Of a stretch of DNA of 64,000 bases, positions 25,232 through 35,026 are shown in pieces. The stretch is from positions 1 through 64,000 of the forward strand of contig CACWKB010000002.1 in assembly GCA_902761375.1 (NCBI GenBank), written 5' to 3'. A program made the translations under genes and the position numbers. The number at the start of each line of letters is the position of its first letter. Position 1 is the first letter of the stretch. Under the pieces are notes generated by a model. It was not told the origin of the DNA. It saw nothing but the letters and a program-made list of their open reading frames with translations, and made no database searches. This DNA comes from an uncultured Ruminococcus sp. (lineage in GTDB: Bacteria > Bacillota > Clostridia > Oscillospirales > Acutalibacteraceae).

Positions 25232-27613
25232 ATGCGTAACAGAAAGAAACGTGAAACGGATATCAGCACCTACACCGACAAGCTGCCGGATCTCGGGCTG
25301 AATACCTCGAAGTCCGAGAGCACCGCCAAGCGCGTGCTCAAGGGCATTGCCAAGGCGATGCTCACGGTCATGGCTGTGCTGATCGTCGCCGGTATCATGG
25401 CGGGCGTGTCGCTCGGCATCTATATCATCACCCTCGCCTCGGAGCCTACGGGCATCGACCTAAAGGCGAAGTCAATGAACCAGACCAGCCGCATTTTCGT
25501 CAAGGACGAGAGCACCGGCAACTTCACCGAGCGGCGCAAGCTCTACAGCACCGAGAACAGGATCTGGGTCAGCTATCAGGATATACCCGATTACATGAAG
25601 GAAGCTCAGGTCGCGATCGAGGACAAGCGCTTCTACGACCACAGCGGAGTAGACTGGCAGCGAACCCTTTCGGCTGTGGCGACCCTTGCCACCGGCGGCG
25701 ATTCCTACGGCGGCTCCACGATCACCCAGCAGCTCATCAAGAACGTCACCGACGACAACGAGGTTTCGATCAACCGTAAGCTGCGCGAGATCTGCAAGGC
25801 GCTCAAGCTTGAGAAGGAATACACAAAGGAGCAGATACTCGAGGCGTACCTCAACGTCGTAAACTTCGGCAACAACTGCCAGGGAGTCGAGGCGGCGGCT
25901 CAGCTCTACTTCGGCAAGAGCATCAAGGACTGCTCGCTCGCCGAGTGCGCCGCGATAGCGGGCATCACCCAGAACCCGTCGCGCTGGAACCCTTTGATTT
26001 ATCCCGAATATAATAAGGAGCGGCGCGAGCTCATCCTCGCCGAGATGCTCGAGCAGGGCAAGATCACCCAAGCCGAGTACGATCAGGCGATGGCGGAATC
26101 CGCGAACATGACCTTTGTCGGCTTCACCAACAACACCGACGAGGACGAAGATGACGACGACGTACAGAACTGGTACTACGACCAGATGTTCTTCGACCTC
26201 AGGCGCGACCTCGCCAAGCTCTACAACATCAACGAAAACGCCGCCTCGGATAAGATCTACACCGAGGGTCTGAAAATATACTGCGCCATGGACGAGACCA
26301 TGCAGGAATACATCGAGCAGCAGGCGCTCGCCATTGACCGCACCTACGACCCCGACATCCAGATCGGCTCCGTGCTGATGGGCTTTGACGGCAGGGTCAT
26401 CGCCACCGTAGGCAGCTCGCGCAGAAAGACCGGCGACCTCGAATGGGACCGCACCACTCACTCCGTGCTGCAGCCCGGTTCGTCGATCAAGCCCGTGTTC
26501 GTCTATCCGCTGGCTATCGAAAGCAAGCAGCTCTATTTCTCCTCGATGGTGCTCGACGAGCCTATCGAGAAATATGAGTACGACGCTTCCTCGCAGACCT
26601 ATATCTCGGGTCCCAAGAACGCCTACGGCTCCTACTTCGGCAATATGTGCCTGCCCGACGCCATCGAGTACTCCTCGAACGCCGTCGCGGTCCAGGTGCT
26701 AAAGCTGATCGGCGGCCCCGACGTCGCCTATGAGCAGGCGCTCACCAAGATGGGCTTCTCGCACCTTGCCGAGGAGGATTCCTACCAGATCGGTTCGCTG
26801 TCCATCGGCGGTATGACCGGAGGCGTGACCGTCCGCGAGATGGCGGCGGCTTACACCTACATGGGCAACGGCGGTCTGCACTACGATCCGTATACCTATT
26901 ATTATGTTACCGACTCCGAGGACAACATCATCATAGACAACCGCGACGCGGTGCCTAAGCAGGCTTACTCAGCCGAGACTGCGGGCATAATGAACCGTCT
27001 GCTCAGCTACAACGTGTCGAACAGCGTCCATACCCGCGCGATGTACGCCCAGATCCCCGGCTGGGACATCGTGGGCAAGACCGGTACCACCGACGAAGAC
27101 AAGGACTGCTGGTTCTGCGGAATGTCTCCCTACGCGGTCATGGCTACCTGGACGGGCTACGACATCCCCCAGTCGATCAACGACACCACGCGCTCGGCGC
27201 TGTTCTTCAGCAACGTGATGGGCAAGTACCTCGAGGGCAAGGAGAGCAAGGCGTACAACCTGTCTCCCAAGCTCATCGCGGCGTCCTATAACCCGCTGAC
27301 GGGACTCATCGTCTCGACGGAATACGTCGAGGGCAAATACGTCGGCTACTACACCGAGGATAATATGCCGTCCTTCGGCTCGGCTTACTGGGAGCCCGAC
27401 ACTCCCGGCGGCGAGGAGTCCGGCGGCGAGGAATCCGGCGGCGAGGAATCCGGCGGCGGCGAGGAATCCGGCGGCGAAGAATCCGGCGGGGGAGAGGAAT
27501 CCGGCGGAGGAGAGGAATCCGGCGGAGGCGAGTCCTCCGAGGGAGGCGGCGAGTCCTCCGAGGGAGGCGGCGAGTCCTCCTCCGGCGGAGGCGAATCGCA
27601 CCACGGCGAATAA
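25232..27613 (+). CDS. class A penicillin-binding protein (transglycosylase/transpeptidase)
   Basis: 793 residues from ATG 25232, the better match to the GAGG site; ATG 25226 is an alternative. A membrane anchor lies at about residues 38-65. The GT51 domain has AIEDKRFYDHSGVDWQ and GGSTITQQLIKN; the transpeptidase domain has SSIK (nucleophile Ser), YSSNAV and VGKTGTTDE. The last ~65 residues are a low-complexity tail of GGEES/GGGE units without a wall-binding motif. It polymerises and cross-links peptidoglycan. Two short in-frame-like repeats of GGAATGTAT lie just upstream of the start, one of them forming a 3-codon frame. A -10 box TATAAT is visible near 25137. Confidence 0.95.
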   Translation: MRNRKKRETDISTYTDKLPDLGLNTSKSESTAKRVLKGIAKAMLTVMAVLIVAGIMAGVSLGIYIITLASEPTGIDLKAKSMNQTSRIFVKDESTGNFTERRKLYSTENRIWVSYQDIPDYMKEAQVAIEDKRFYDHSGVDWQRTLSAVATLATGGDSYGGSTITQQLIKNVTDDNEVSINRKLREICKALKLEKEYTKEQILEAYLNVVNFGNNCQGVEAAAQLYFGKSIKDCSLAECAAIAGITQNPSRWNPLIYPEYNKERRELILAEMLEQGKITQAEYDQAMAESANMTFVGFTNNTDEDEDDDDVQNWYYDQMFFDLRRDLAKLYNINENAASDKIYTEGLKIYCAMDETMQEYIEQQALAIDRTYDPDIQIGSVLMGFDGRVIATVGSSRRKTGDLEWDRTTHSVLQPGSSIKPVFVYPLAIESKQLYFSSMVLDEPIEKYEYDASSQTYISGPKNAYGSYFGNMCLPDAIEYSSNAVAVQVLKLIGGPDVAYEQALTKMGFSHLAEEDSYQIGSLSIGGMTGGVTVREMAAAYTYMGNGGLHYDPYTYYYVTDSEDNIIIDNRDAVPKQAYSAETAGIMNRLLSYNVSNSVHTRAMYAQIPGWDIVGKTGTTDEDKDCWFCGMSPYAVMATWTGYDIPQSINDTTRSALFFSNVMGKYLEGKESKAYNLSPKLIAASYNPLTGLIVSTEYVEGKYVGYYTEDNMPSFGSAYWEPDTPGGEESGGEESGGEESGGGEESGGEESGGGEESGGGEESGGGESSEGGGESSEGGGESSSGGGESHHGE

Positions 27614-27667
27614 TCAGTTTATTATCGGCATTTATATAAAAATGACGGATATGTAAGGAGAGAAGAA

Positions 27668-28897
27668 ATGGTATCAGTAGCAATCATGGGACACGGCGTC
27701 GTCGGTTCGGGCGTAGCCGAGATCCTGCTGACACACAAGCAGAAGCTCTTTGCCGGCTTGGGCGAGGAGATACACATCAAAAAGATACTTGATCTGCGCG
27801 AGTTCCCCGACAGCCCCGTTGCGGAGCGCTTCACCAAGGACTTTGAAGAGATCATCAGCGACCGCGAGATACGCATCGTCGCCGAGGTGATGGGAGGACT
27901 TCATCCCGCTTATGAGTACACCAAGCGCTGCCTGAAGGCGGGCAAGAGCGTTGTCACCTCGAACAAGGAGCTCGTCGCGGCATACGGCGCCGAGCTGCTC
28001 GAGATCGCCAAGGAGGAGAACGTGAACTATCTCTTCGAGGCGAGCGTGGGCGGCGGCATCCCCATTATCCGACCCATGAACCAGTGCCTCGTCGCAAATA
28101 TCGTCAACGAGGTAGCGGGTATCCTCAACGGCACCACCAACTTCATCCTCACAAAGATGATCGAGGACGGGATGCAGTTTGACGATGCCCTCAAAATGGC
28201 TCAGGATCTCGGCTTTGCCGAGCGCAATCCCGAGGCGGATATCGAGGGTCACGACGCCTGCCGCAAGATATGCATCTTAGCTTCGCTGGCGTTCGGACGT
28301 CATTTTTATCCCGATTCCGTACATACCGAGGGCATAACCAAGATCACCCTTGAGGATGTGAAGTACGCCGAGAACTTCGGCTATGTAATCAAGCTCATCG
28401 GCAAGGTCAAGCGCCGCAGCGACGGCATGATCGACATCATCGTGGCTCCCATGCTCGTTCCCTTCAAGAGCCAGCTCGCAAGCATCGACAACGAGTTCAA
28501 CGGCATCATGGTTCGCGGCGACTGCACGGGCGACGTGGTGTTCTACGGCAAGGGCGCCGGAAAGCTGCCCACAGCCAGCGCCGTGGTCGCCGATATCGTA
28601 GACTGCTGCAACCACCTCAAGCAGAGGCGCTTCCTCTACTGGGCTGACAGCAAGGAGAGCAACATCGTCGATTACAAAGAATCCGTCTGGAGGATGTTCG
28701 CCCGCGTTACCGGCGAGGGCGCTGAGCAGAAGTCGCGCGAGGTGTTCGGCAATATCAATGTCAACACCAAGAACGGCACAAAACGCATCGCCTTCCTGAC
28801 CGAGTCCATGACCTACGGCGATTTCCTCGACAAGGCAGCTCAGCTCGAGAGCAAGGGCGTAAAGGTCTGCTCAATGATCCGCATAGGAGAATTGTGA
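27668..28897 (+). CDS. hom: homoserine dehydrogenase
   Basis: 409 residues. The Rossmann motif GHGVVGSG is at residues 9-16, followed by TSNKELVAAYG, ASVGGGIPII and GILNGTTNFIL, the diagnostic homoserine dehydrogenase blocks. A C-terminal ACT-like segment is present (FLTESMTYGDFLDKAAQLES). It reduces aspartate semialdehyde to homoserine for threonine and methionine synthesis. It precedes lysC, the first enzyme of the pathway, with a repeat element of 290 bases between them. AAGGAG lies 9 bases before the ATG. Confidence 0.97.
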   Translation: MVSVAIMGHGVVGSGVAEILLTHKQKLFAGLGEEIHIKKILDLREFPDSPVAERFTKDFEEIISDREIRIVAEVMGGLHPAYEYTKRCLKAGKSVVTSNKELVAAYGAELLEIAKEENVNYLFEASVGGGIPIIRPMNQCLVANIVNEVAGILNGTTNFILTKMIEDGMQFDDALKMAQDLGFAERNPEADIEGHDACRKICILASLAFGRHFYPDSVHTEGITKITLEDVKYAENFGYVIKLIGKVKRRSDGMIDIIVAPMLVPFKSQLASIDNEFNGIMVRGDCTGDVVFYGKGAGKLPTASAVVADIVDCCNHLKQRRFLYWADSKESNIVDYKESVWRMFARVTGEGAEQKSREVFGNINVNTKNGTKRIAFLTESMTYGDFLDKAAQLESKGVKVCSMIRIGEL

Positions 28898-29186
28898 TAT
28901 TAGGTATTAGGAATTAGGATTTAGGAATTAGGTTTTAGGAATTAGGATTTAGGAATTAGGTTTTAGGAATTAGGATTTAGGAATTAGGATTTAGGAATTA
29001 GGTTTTAGGAATTAGGTTTTAGGAATTAGGTTTTAGGTTTTAGGTTTTAGGAATTAGGAATTAGGTTTTAGGATTTAGATATTAGGAATTAGGATTTAGA
29101 TATTAGGTATTATATTTGAACAGCTTCTGTTTATTATTCCTAACCCCTAACCCCTAATCCCTAACCCCTAACAGCCTAACCGCTAT
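28898..29186. repeat. two-armed heptamer element with core 1, copy B (reverse)
   Basis: The element starts directly after the hom stop codon. A long arm of about 29 units ATTAGGT/TTTAGGA fills 28898-29107, the core (reverse of copy A) is at 29108-29139, and a short CCCTAAC arm follows to about 29184. It occupies the whole hom-lysC gap except for the lysC ribosome site, so no lysine riboswitch is present here. Confidence 0.9.
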
Positions 29187-29211
29187 CCACTTATAAAGGA
29201 GTAAAGCACAT

Positions 29212-30417
29212 ATGAGTTTAATCGTTCAGAAATTCGGCGGTTCGTCCGTGGCGGACGCAGAGCGCGTGATGAATGTCGCGCGCATCGTAACCGACACCTT
29301 CAAGCAGGGCAACGACGTTGTCGTCGTAGTCTCGGCTCAGGGCGACACCACCGACGACCTGATCGCCAAGGCTGAAGAGATCAACCCCAACGCCTCAAAG
29401 CGCGAGAAGGATATGCTTCTCGCGGCGGGCGAGCAGATCTCGATCTCGCTTCTCGCAATGGCGATCGAAAAGCTCGGCTATCACGCCACCTCTCTTCTCG
29501 GCTGGCAGGCAGGCTTCCAGACCTCCTCGGCGCACACCAGCGCGCGCATCAAGCGCGTTGATCCCTCGCGTATCCGCGCGGCGATCGACCGTAACAACAT
29601 TGTCGTTGTGGCAGGCTTCCAGGGACTTTCGCGCTTCGGCGACGTGACCACCCTCGGACGCGGCGGCTCCGACACCAGCGCGGTCGCTATCGCGGCGGCG
29701 ATGCACGCCGACCTCTGCCAGATCTACACCGACGTAGAGGGCGTATACACCGCGGATCCCCGCAAGGTACCCGAAGCCAAGAAGCTCAAGGAGATTTCCT
29801 ACGACGAAATGCTCGAGCTTGCCACCCTCGGCGCTCAGGTACTCAACAACCGCTCGGTTGAAATGGCTAAAAAGTATAATATTGAGCTTGAGGTGCTTTC
29901 TTCTCTCACCAAGGCGCCCGGTACAATTGTAAAGGAGAAACCGAAAATGGAAAAAATGTTAATCAGCGGCGTTGCAAAGGATACGGATGTAACCAGGATC
30001 TCTGTTATGGGCGTACCCAATGTTCCGGGTCTTGCTTTCAAGATGTTCTCAAAGCTTTCCGCAAAGGGCATCAATGTCGACATCATCCTCCAGTCCATCG
30101 GCCACGACGGACTCAAGGACATCAGCTTCACGGTAGCCAAGTCCAGAGGTCAGGAGGCGGTCGACTGCCTGCAGGACTACATGGAGAACCTCGGCGCCAA
30201 GGAAGTGCTCTATGACGACAAGGTCGCTAAGATCTCGATCGTCGGCGCGGGCATGGAGAGCCACGCCGGTGTTGCCGCCAAGATGTTCGAGGCGCTCTAC
30301 GACGCTCAGATCAACATCCAGATGATCAGCACCAGCGAGATCAAGGTCTCCGTTCTCATCGACGAGAAGGACGCCGACAAGGCGGTCAAGGCTATCCATG
30401 ACAAGTTCTTTGACTGA
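29212..30417 (+). CDS. lysC: aspartate kinase
   Basis: 401 residues. The kinase domain starts with VQKFGGSSVAD and has TLGRGGSDTSAVA and the TDVEGVYTADPR block; two ACT domains follow from about residue 245 for feedback control. It phosphorylates aspartate as the first step to lysine, threonine and methionine. A strong internal ribosome site at 29932-29937 precedes an in-frame ATG at 29947, so a separate C-terminal regulatory subunit is probably made, as in Bacillus lysC. GGAG precedes the main ATG. Confidence 0.97.
   Translation: MSLIVQKFGGSSVADAERVMNVARIVTDTFKQGNDVVVVVSAQGDTTDDLIAKAEEINPNASKREKDMLLAAGEQISISLLAMAIEKLGYHATSLLGWQAGFQTSSAHTSARIKRVDPSRIRAAIDRNNIVVVAGFQGLSRFGDVTTLGRGGSDTSAVAIAAAMHADLCQIYTDVEGVYTADPRKVPEAKKLKEISYDEMLELATLGAQVLNNRSVEMAKKYNIELEVLSSLTKAPGTIVKEKPKMEKMLISGVAKDTDVTRISVMGVPNVPGLAFKMFSKLSAKGINVDIILQSIGHDGLKDISFTVAKSRGQEAVDCLQDYMENLGAKEVLYDDKVAKISIVGAGMESHAGVAAKMFEALYDAQINIQMISTSEIKVSVLIDEKDADKAVKAIHDKFFD
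29931..29949 (+). promoter_or_regulatory. internal ribosome site and start codon inside lysC
   Basis: AAAGGAG followed by 9 bases and ATG (29947) in the lysC frame. The product would be about 156 residues starting MEKMLISGVAKD, covering both ACT domains. Bacillus subtilis makes alpha and beta subunits of aspartokinase II in this way. Confidence 0.7.
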
Positions 30418-30443
30418 TTTATGCAATATTGATTTATGCAAAC

Positions 30444-30478
30444 AAAAAAACCTGTGTCCGATCACACAGGTTTTTTGT
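30444..30478. terminator. terminator after lysC
   Basis: ACCTGTGT and ACACAGGT form an 8-bp stem extended by A and T runs on both sides, so it can act in both directions between lysC and the convergent Wzz-like gene. Confidence 0.85.
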
Positions 30479-30500
30479 TTTTTTATACATGGGGGAGAGC

Positions 30501-31145
30501 CTATTTTTTTGATTTTTTCAGAGCATACCAAACCGACACGGCAATAAATCCGAGCAGAGCTCCTGCTCCGGCTGAAATCAGTACGGAGGGCAGAACAAAG
30601 GGGCGGTATCTGTTTGTCGTGAACTTGGGGGAATCAATACAAAACGCGCGTCCGTAGTTATAATAATATCCAAACAGATCTACGGAATACTTTTGGATCT
30701 GAGTTGCGCATGAATATGCGTCGTGCGGCGAATCGGCGATGACCTTTATCTGAATGAGCTCAGTATCCTCGAGCACGCTGACCTCCATTTTGGCGCCGTT
30801 TTCCAAAAGACCGTTTATCTTATCGCTGCGTTCCAGAATGACTGCAAAGGTTTTGATGAGCTGTTTGTTTTCGTTATTACCCGAGATCGGAGCGAGCTGG
30901 TCGTCGGAGCGGTTCGATTCACTGCTCACAAGAATAGTGAAGCTCGACAAATAGCCCGCAGGAACGATAAACCGCGCGACTAAAAAGCCACAGCCCGCAA
31001 AGACCAGCGCGGCAAGAAGAACTATCCAACACCTTTTCAGAAAAAACAGCCCGAATGGATCGGATTTTTTTGCCTTTTGCTCAAATCCCTGACCGGGTGC
31101 GGGCGCGCCGTTTTGATTGTAATATGAACTGTAATACTGATCCAT
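30501..31145 (-). CDS. Wzz/YveK-like chain-length determinant protein
   Basis: 214 residues from the ATG at 31145, preceded by AAAGGAG. It has a short polar N-terminus, a membrane segment at about residues 36-57, an extracytoplasmic domain that includes FTILVSSESNRSDDQL, and a second membrane segment near the C-terminus ending in KKSKK. This two-helix layout is typical of the Wzz/YveK polysaccharide co-polymerase family that regulates chain length together with a tyrosine kinase. No capsule or kinase gene is nearby, so this is an orphan copy. Confidence 0.75.
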   Translation of the reverse strand: MDQYYSSYYNQNGAPAPGQGFEQKAKKSDPFGLFFLKRCWIVLLAALVFAGCGFLVARFIVPAGYLSSFTILVSSESNRSDDQLAPISGNNENKQLIKTFAVILERSDKINGLLENGAKMEVSVLEDTELIQIKVIADSPHDAYSCATQIQKYSVDLFGYYYNYGRAFCIDSPKFTTNRYRPFVLPSVLISAGAGALLGFIAVSVWYALKKSKK

Positions 31146-31336
31146 GCCGATACTCCTTTCGAATCGTTCTGCTGTTACAAAATAATATATCATTTTTCGA
31201 TATCAAAGTCAATACGTGCAGTTGACTCTCTGTCATCCTCGCTTTTAAGTATATCTTTCACCAAACACTTGCACATTTTTCCGTTTAGTGCTACAATATA
31301 CAATGCATAATTATTTTTTGAAAAAGAGGTTATTTT

Positions 31337-32590
31337 ATGGAGTATCAATTTTCCGACCGCGTGTCGACCCTGAAGCCCAGCGCGATACGCGAGATCTTCA
31401 AGTATGCCGCCGACCCCGAGGTGGTCTCGCTTTCGGCAGGCAATCCCTCTCCCGACGCATTCCCGGCTAAGGAGATCGCCGAGATTTCCGAGCGCATCCT
31501 GCGCGAGAACCCCATTTCGGTGCTGCAGTACAGCGTTACCGAGGGCTACACTCCGCTCAGACAGCATATGCTCGACTACATGAAGCGCGAGCATAACACG
31601 GGAAGCGACGGCGACGATATCCTGATCACCACCGGCGCTCAGCAGATCATGGATCTCTGCTCCAAGGCGCTCGTCAACGAGGGCGACGTTGTGATCTGCG
31701 AGGCTCCGTCCTTCATCGGCTCGCTCAACACCTTCCGCAGCTACAACGCGAAGCTCGTGGGCGTTACCGTCGAGCCCGACGGCATGAGCACCGACGAGCT
31801 CGAGCAGGCGCTCAAGGCGAACCCCAACGCCAAGCTGATCTACACCATCCCCAACTTCCAGAACCCCTCGGGCGTCACCATGAGCCTCGAGAAGCGCAAA
31901 AAGGTTTATGAGCTCGCGGTGAAGTACGGCGTGCTCATCATCGAGGACAACCCCTACGGCGACCTTCGCTACAGCGGAGAGAATCTGCCCAACATCAAGA
32001 GCTTTGACACCGAGGGCGCGGTCATCTACGCCGGCTCCTTCTCAAAGGTCATCTCGCCCGGTATGCGCGTAGCCTACACCATCGCGCCCAAGCCCATCTT
32101 CCAGAAGCTTGTGGTCTGCAAGCAGGGCAACGACGTCCACACCAACATCTGGTCGCAGGTCGTCTGCGACGAGTTCATCACCAAGTACGATTTCAACGCG
32201 CACCTTCAGAGACTGCGCGAGATATACACCAAAAAAGCCGAATTCTGCATGGAGCTGCTCGACAAATACTGCGCGCCCGCGATCACCTATCACAGGATCG
32301 ACGGCGGACTGTTCATCTGGTGCGACCTGCCCGAGGACGTCGATATGCCTCAGTTCTGCAAGACCGCGGTGCTCAACAAGGTCTGCGTCGTTCCCGGCAA
32401 CGCCTTCCTCACCGACGAGAACGAGACCTGCCACAGCTTCCGCATCAATTTCTCGACGCCCACCGACGAACAGCTCGAAAAGGGTATCAGGATCTTGGGA
32501 AGGCTTGCGAACTTATCGGGCAGATTTGAGGACGAGGACAACATCAATCACGATCAAGAGCTATATGCCGAATTAACAGGCAAAAACTGA
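31337..32590 (+). CDS. PLP-dependent aminotransferase, class I/II (2-aminoadipate type)
   Basis: 417 residues. N-terminal LSAGNPSPDAFP and VLQYSVTEGYTPLRQHM, then TTGAQQIMDL, PNFQNPSGVTM, and the PLP lysine in AGSFSKVISPGMRV. This is the fold-type I group that includes LysN/ARO8-like and MocR-type aminotransferases but without the DNA-binding domain. Likely substrates are aromatic or branched amino acids or 2-aminoadipate; specificity cannot be read. AGAGG precedes the ATG. trpS follows after 14 bases, so they share a transcript. Confidence 0.9.
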   Translation: MEYQFSDRVSTLKPSAIREIFKYAADPEVVSLSAGNPSPDAFPAKEIAEISERILRENPISVLQYSVTEGYTPLRQHMLDYMKREHNTGSDGDDILITTGAQQIMDLCSKALVNEGDVVICEAPSFIGSLNTFRSYNAKLVGVTVEPDGMSTDELEQALKANPNAKLIYTIPNFQNPSGVTMSLEKRKKVYELAVKYGVLIIEDNPYGDLRYSGENLPNIKSFDTEGAVIYAGSFSKVISPGMRVAYTIAPKPIFQKLVVCKQGNDVHTNIWSQVVCDEFITKYDFNAHLQRLREIYTKKAEFCMELLDKYCAPAITYHRIDGGLFIWCDLPEDVDMPQFCKTAVLNKVCVVPGNAFLTDENETCHSFRINFSTPTDEQLEKGIRILGRLANLSGRFEDEDNINHDQELYAELTGKN

Positions 32591-32604
32591 CAGGAGAACC
32601 GAAA

Positions 32605-33606
32605 ATGGAAGCTACAGAGAAAAAAGAAGTCGTATTCAGCGCGATCCAGCCCAGCGGCACGATCACCCTCGGAAATTACCTCGGAGCCGTGCGCAACTGG
32701 GTCAAAATGCAGGATGAATACAACTGCATCTATGCGCTCGCCGACCTGCACACGATAACCGTTAGGCAGGAGCCCGCGAAAATGCGCAAAAATATAATCG
32801 ACGCCTACGCCTCGATCATGGCGTGCGGAGTCGACGTCGAAAAAAGCATATTCTTCATCCAGAGCCACGTCCACACCCACGCCGAGCTCGCATGGGTGCT
32901 CAACTGCTACACCCAGTTCGGCGAGCTCTCGCGCATGACCCAGTTCAAGGACAAGAGCGCCAAGCACGCGGACAACATCAACGCGGGACTTTTCACCTAT
33001 CCGGTGCTGATGGCGGGCGATATCCTGCTCTATCAGGCGGACAAGGTGCCGGTCGGCGCCGATCAGAAGCAGCACATCGAGCTTGCGCGCGACATCGCCG
33101 CCCGCTTCAACGGACTCTACGGCGACGTGTTCAAGGTGCCCGAGGGCTTCATCCCCAAGAACGGAGCCAGGGTAATGAGCCTGCAGAACCCGCTCAACAA
33201 GATGAGCAAGTCCGACGAGAACGTCAACGGCTGCGTCCATCTGCTCGACGACCCCGACACGATCATGCGCAAGTTCAAGCGCGCGGTGACCGACAGCGAG
33301 GCGTGCGTGCGCTATGCCGACGGCAAGGACGGCGTGAACAACCTGATGACGATCTACAGCTCTGTCACCGGACTGAGCTTCGAGCAGATCGAGCGTGACT
33401 TTGAGGGCAAGGGCTACGGCGATTTCAAGGCGGCGGTCGGCGAGGCTGTCGTCGAGGAGCTGCGCCCCATCAGAGAACGCTATGAAAAGCTCGTCAAGGA
33501 CAAGGCTTACCTTGAGAGCTGCTATCGCGCCGCAGACGAGATCGCGCTGAAGATCAGTAGCCGCACCCTCGGCAAGGCGATGAAAAAGGTCGGCTTTGTT
33601 CGCTGA
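32605..33606 (+). CDS. trpS: tryptophanyl-tRNA synthetase
   Basis: 333 residues, standard size. The class I HIGH equivalent is PSGTITLGNYLGA and the KMSKS loop is NKMSKSDENVNG. It charges tRNA-Trp. It has no room for a T-box leader because the upstream gene ends 14 bases before it. Confidence 0.97.
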   Translation: MEATEKKEVVFSAIQPSGTITLGNYLGAVRNWVKMQDEYNCIYALADLHTITVRQEPAKMRKNIIDAYASIMACGVDVEKSIFFIQSHVHTHAELAWVLNCYTQFGELSRMTQFKDKSAKHADNINAGLFTYPVLMAGDILLYQADKVPVGADQKQHIELARDIAARFNGLYGDVFKVPEGFIPKNGARVMSLQNPLNKMSKSDENVNGCVHLLDDPDTIMRKFKRAVTDSEACVRYADGKDGVNNLMTIYSSVTGLSFEQIERDFEGKGYGDFKAAVGEAVVEELRPIRERYEKLVKDKAYLESCYRAADEIALKISSRTLGKAMKKVGFVR

Positions 33607-33614
33607 GGTGTGTA

Positions 33615-34835
33615 ATGACTAAGGTAGAAGGAAAAATTTTTGATTTTGTGAAAAAGCACCTTCCGCTGATCATGCTGATCACGGTCACGGTGCTCGGGCT
33701 GTTCATCCGCTGGAAGGGAATGGATTTCCAAAGCGACGACTTCAGGGATTTCCTCAGCGCCTGGTGGAACCGGATAGAGCAGGGGGGAATAGAGAGCCTG
33801 TCCTATCAGGTGGGCAACTACAATATCCCGTATCAGATAATCATCTATATTCTGACGCTGCTGCCGTTTCAGGCGATGACCGCATACAAGCTGCTGTCGA
33901 TCTTCTTCGATATCGTGCTCGCGGTCGGCGCGATGCTCGTTGTCAGCGAGGCGGTCAAAAAGCCGATCCTCAGCTTCAAGCCCGTTTTGGCTTACAGCCT
34001 GGTGTTCTGCTCGATAACGGTGATATTCAATTCGGCGTTCTGGGCTCAGTGCGACTGTATGTACGTCGCCTTCATCCTGCTTGCGATCTATGCCGAGATG
34101 AAGGGGAAGCATATCCCGGCGTTCATTTTCCTCGGCGTTTCGCTCGCGTTCAAGCTCCAGGTAGTGTTCATCCTGCCCGTTTTTGTATACTATTATATTT
34201 CCTCGCGCAGGGTGTCGATACTGCACTTCCTGCTGATTCCGGCGACCGATATCGTGATGTGCCTGCCGGCGGTGTTCATGGGAAGAAGCTTTATTGATAT
34301 CTTCAAGATATACGTCGACCAGACCGACTACGGCAAGCTGATCCAGATGAACTGCCCCAATTTCTACGCCTTCATGTGCAACGGCTTCGACATGAGCAAC
34401 TACTACCTGTTCAAGCCGATCTCCATCGGGCTGACGGCGCTTGTGCTCGGACTCGGACTCTTCCTGATCCTGTACAAGAGGGTAGACCTGACGGACAGCG
34501 AAAACTTCCTGCTCACCGCGTCGTGGACGGCGTTCACCTGCATAATGCTGCTGTCGTCCATGCACGAGCGCTACGGCTATCTGCTCGATATCCTGCTCAT
34601 CCTCTACGTGCTGGCCTCAAAAAAGCACTTCGCCATAGCGGTGATCGCGAATCTGGTCAGCCTGCGCGGCTACTGCTACTATCTCTTCGGAAACTACGAA
34701 TCGCTCACGCTGCAGTGGACTGCGGTGATCTATGTGGGACTGTACGCCTACACCACCTTTGTTTTCGTAAGGGACGTCGCCGTCAGAGGCAAAAAGCAGG
34801 AGAAAACGCCCGATCTGAAAACCCAAAAAGCATAA
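33615..34835 (+). CDS. polytopic membrane protein, Gpi18/mannosyltransferase-like
   Basis: 406 residues with about ten hydrophobic segments. The first extracellular loop holds acidic residues (KGMDFQSDDFRDFLSAWW), the position of the catalytic aspartate in GT-C glycosyltransferases, and the order resembles the Gpi18-like mannosyltransferase group (COG5542). It would use a lipid-linked sugar donor on the outer face of the membrane. Acceptor and sugar are unknown. It starts 9 bases after trpS and ends before a good terminator. Confidence 0.75.
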   Translation: MTKVEGKIFDFVKKHLPLIMLITVTVLGLFIRWKGMDFQSDDFRDFLSAWWNRIEQGGIESLSYQVGNYNIPYQIIIYILTLLPFQAMTAYKLLSIFFDIVLAVGAMLVVSEAVKKPILSFKPVLAYSLVFCSITVIFNSAFWAQCDCMYVAFILLAIYAEMKGKHIPAFIFLGVSLAFKLQVVFILPVFVYYYISSRRVSILHFLLIPATDIVMCLPAVFMGRSFIDIFKIYVDQTDYGKLIQMNCPNFYAFMCNGFDMSNYYLFKPISIGLTALVLGLGLFLILYKRVDLTDSENFLLTASWTAFTCIMLLSSMHERYGYLLDILLILYVLASKKHFAIAVIANLVSLRGYCYYLFGNYESLTLQWTAVIYVGLYAYTTFVFVRDVAVRGKKQEKTPDLKTQKA

Positions 34836-34851
34836 AATTGTTTAAAACACG

Positions 34852-34889
34852 ATCCGCCGCGAGGAGCACAGCCTCACGGCGGATTTTTC
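34852..34889 (+). terminator. terminator after the trpS operon
   Basis: ATCCGCCGCGAGG pairs with CCTCACGGCGGAT around a 7-base loop, followed by TTTTT. Confidence 0.85.
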
Positions 34890-34923
34890 GGCTTATTGAG
34901 CATCGGCATTGATGACTGCAAGC

Positions 34924-34967
34924 AAAACGTGCCTCCGTCACACCCCGTCGTCCGCTTGCTTACTGAA
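34924..34967 (+). repeat. left direct repeat flanking the toxin-antitoxin pair
   Basis: Contains AAAACGTGCC and CGTCACACCCCGTCGTCCGC followed by TTGCTTACTGAA. The right copy at 35699-35768 has the same blocks with a GGCACGTTTT insertion and one changed base. Confidence 0.7.
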
Positions 34968-35026
34968 AGGATTAAATGCAGGTTTTCCCTACAGTATTGA
35001 ACCCGCACAAAAACGGAATCCTTTTA

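Noticed and set aside
28898..29186. Lysine or threonine riboswitch before lysC
   Set aside because: The gap is filled by heptamer repeats; no conserved riboswitch fold was visible.
32591..32604. T-box leader before trpS
   Set aside because: Only 14 bases separate trpS from the preceding gene, and no T-box motif was seen upstream of the aminotransferase.
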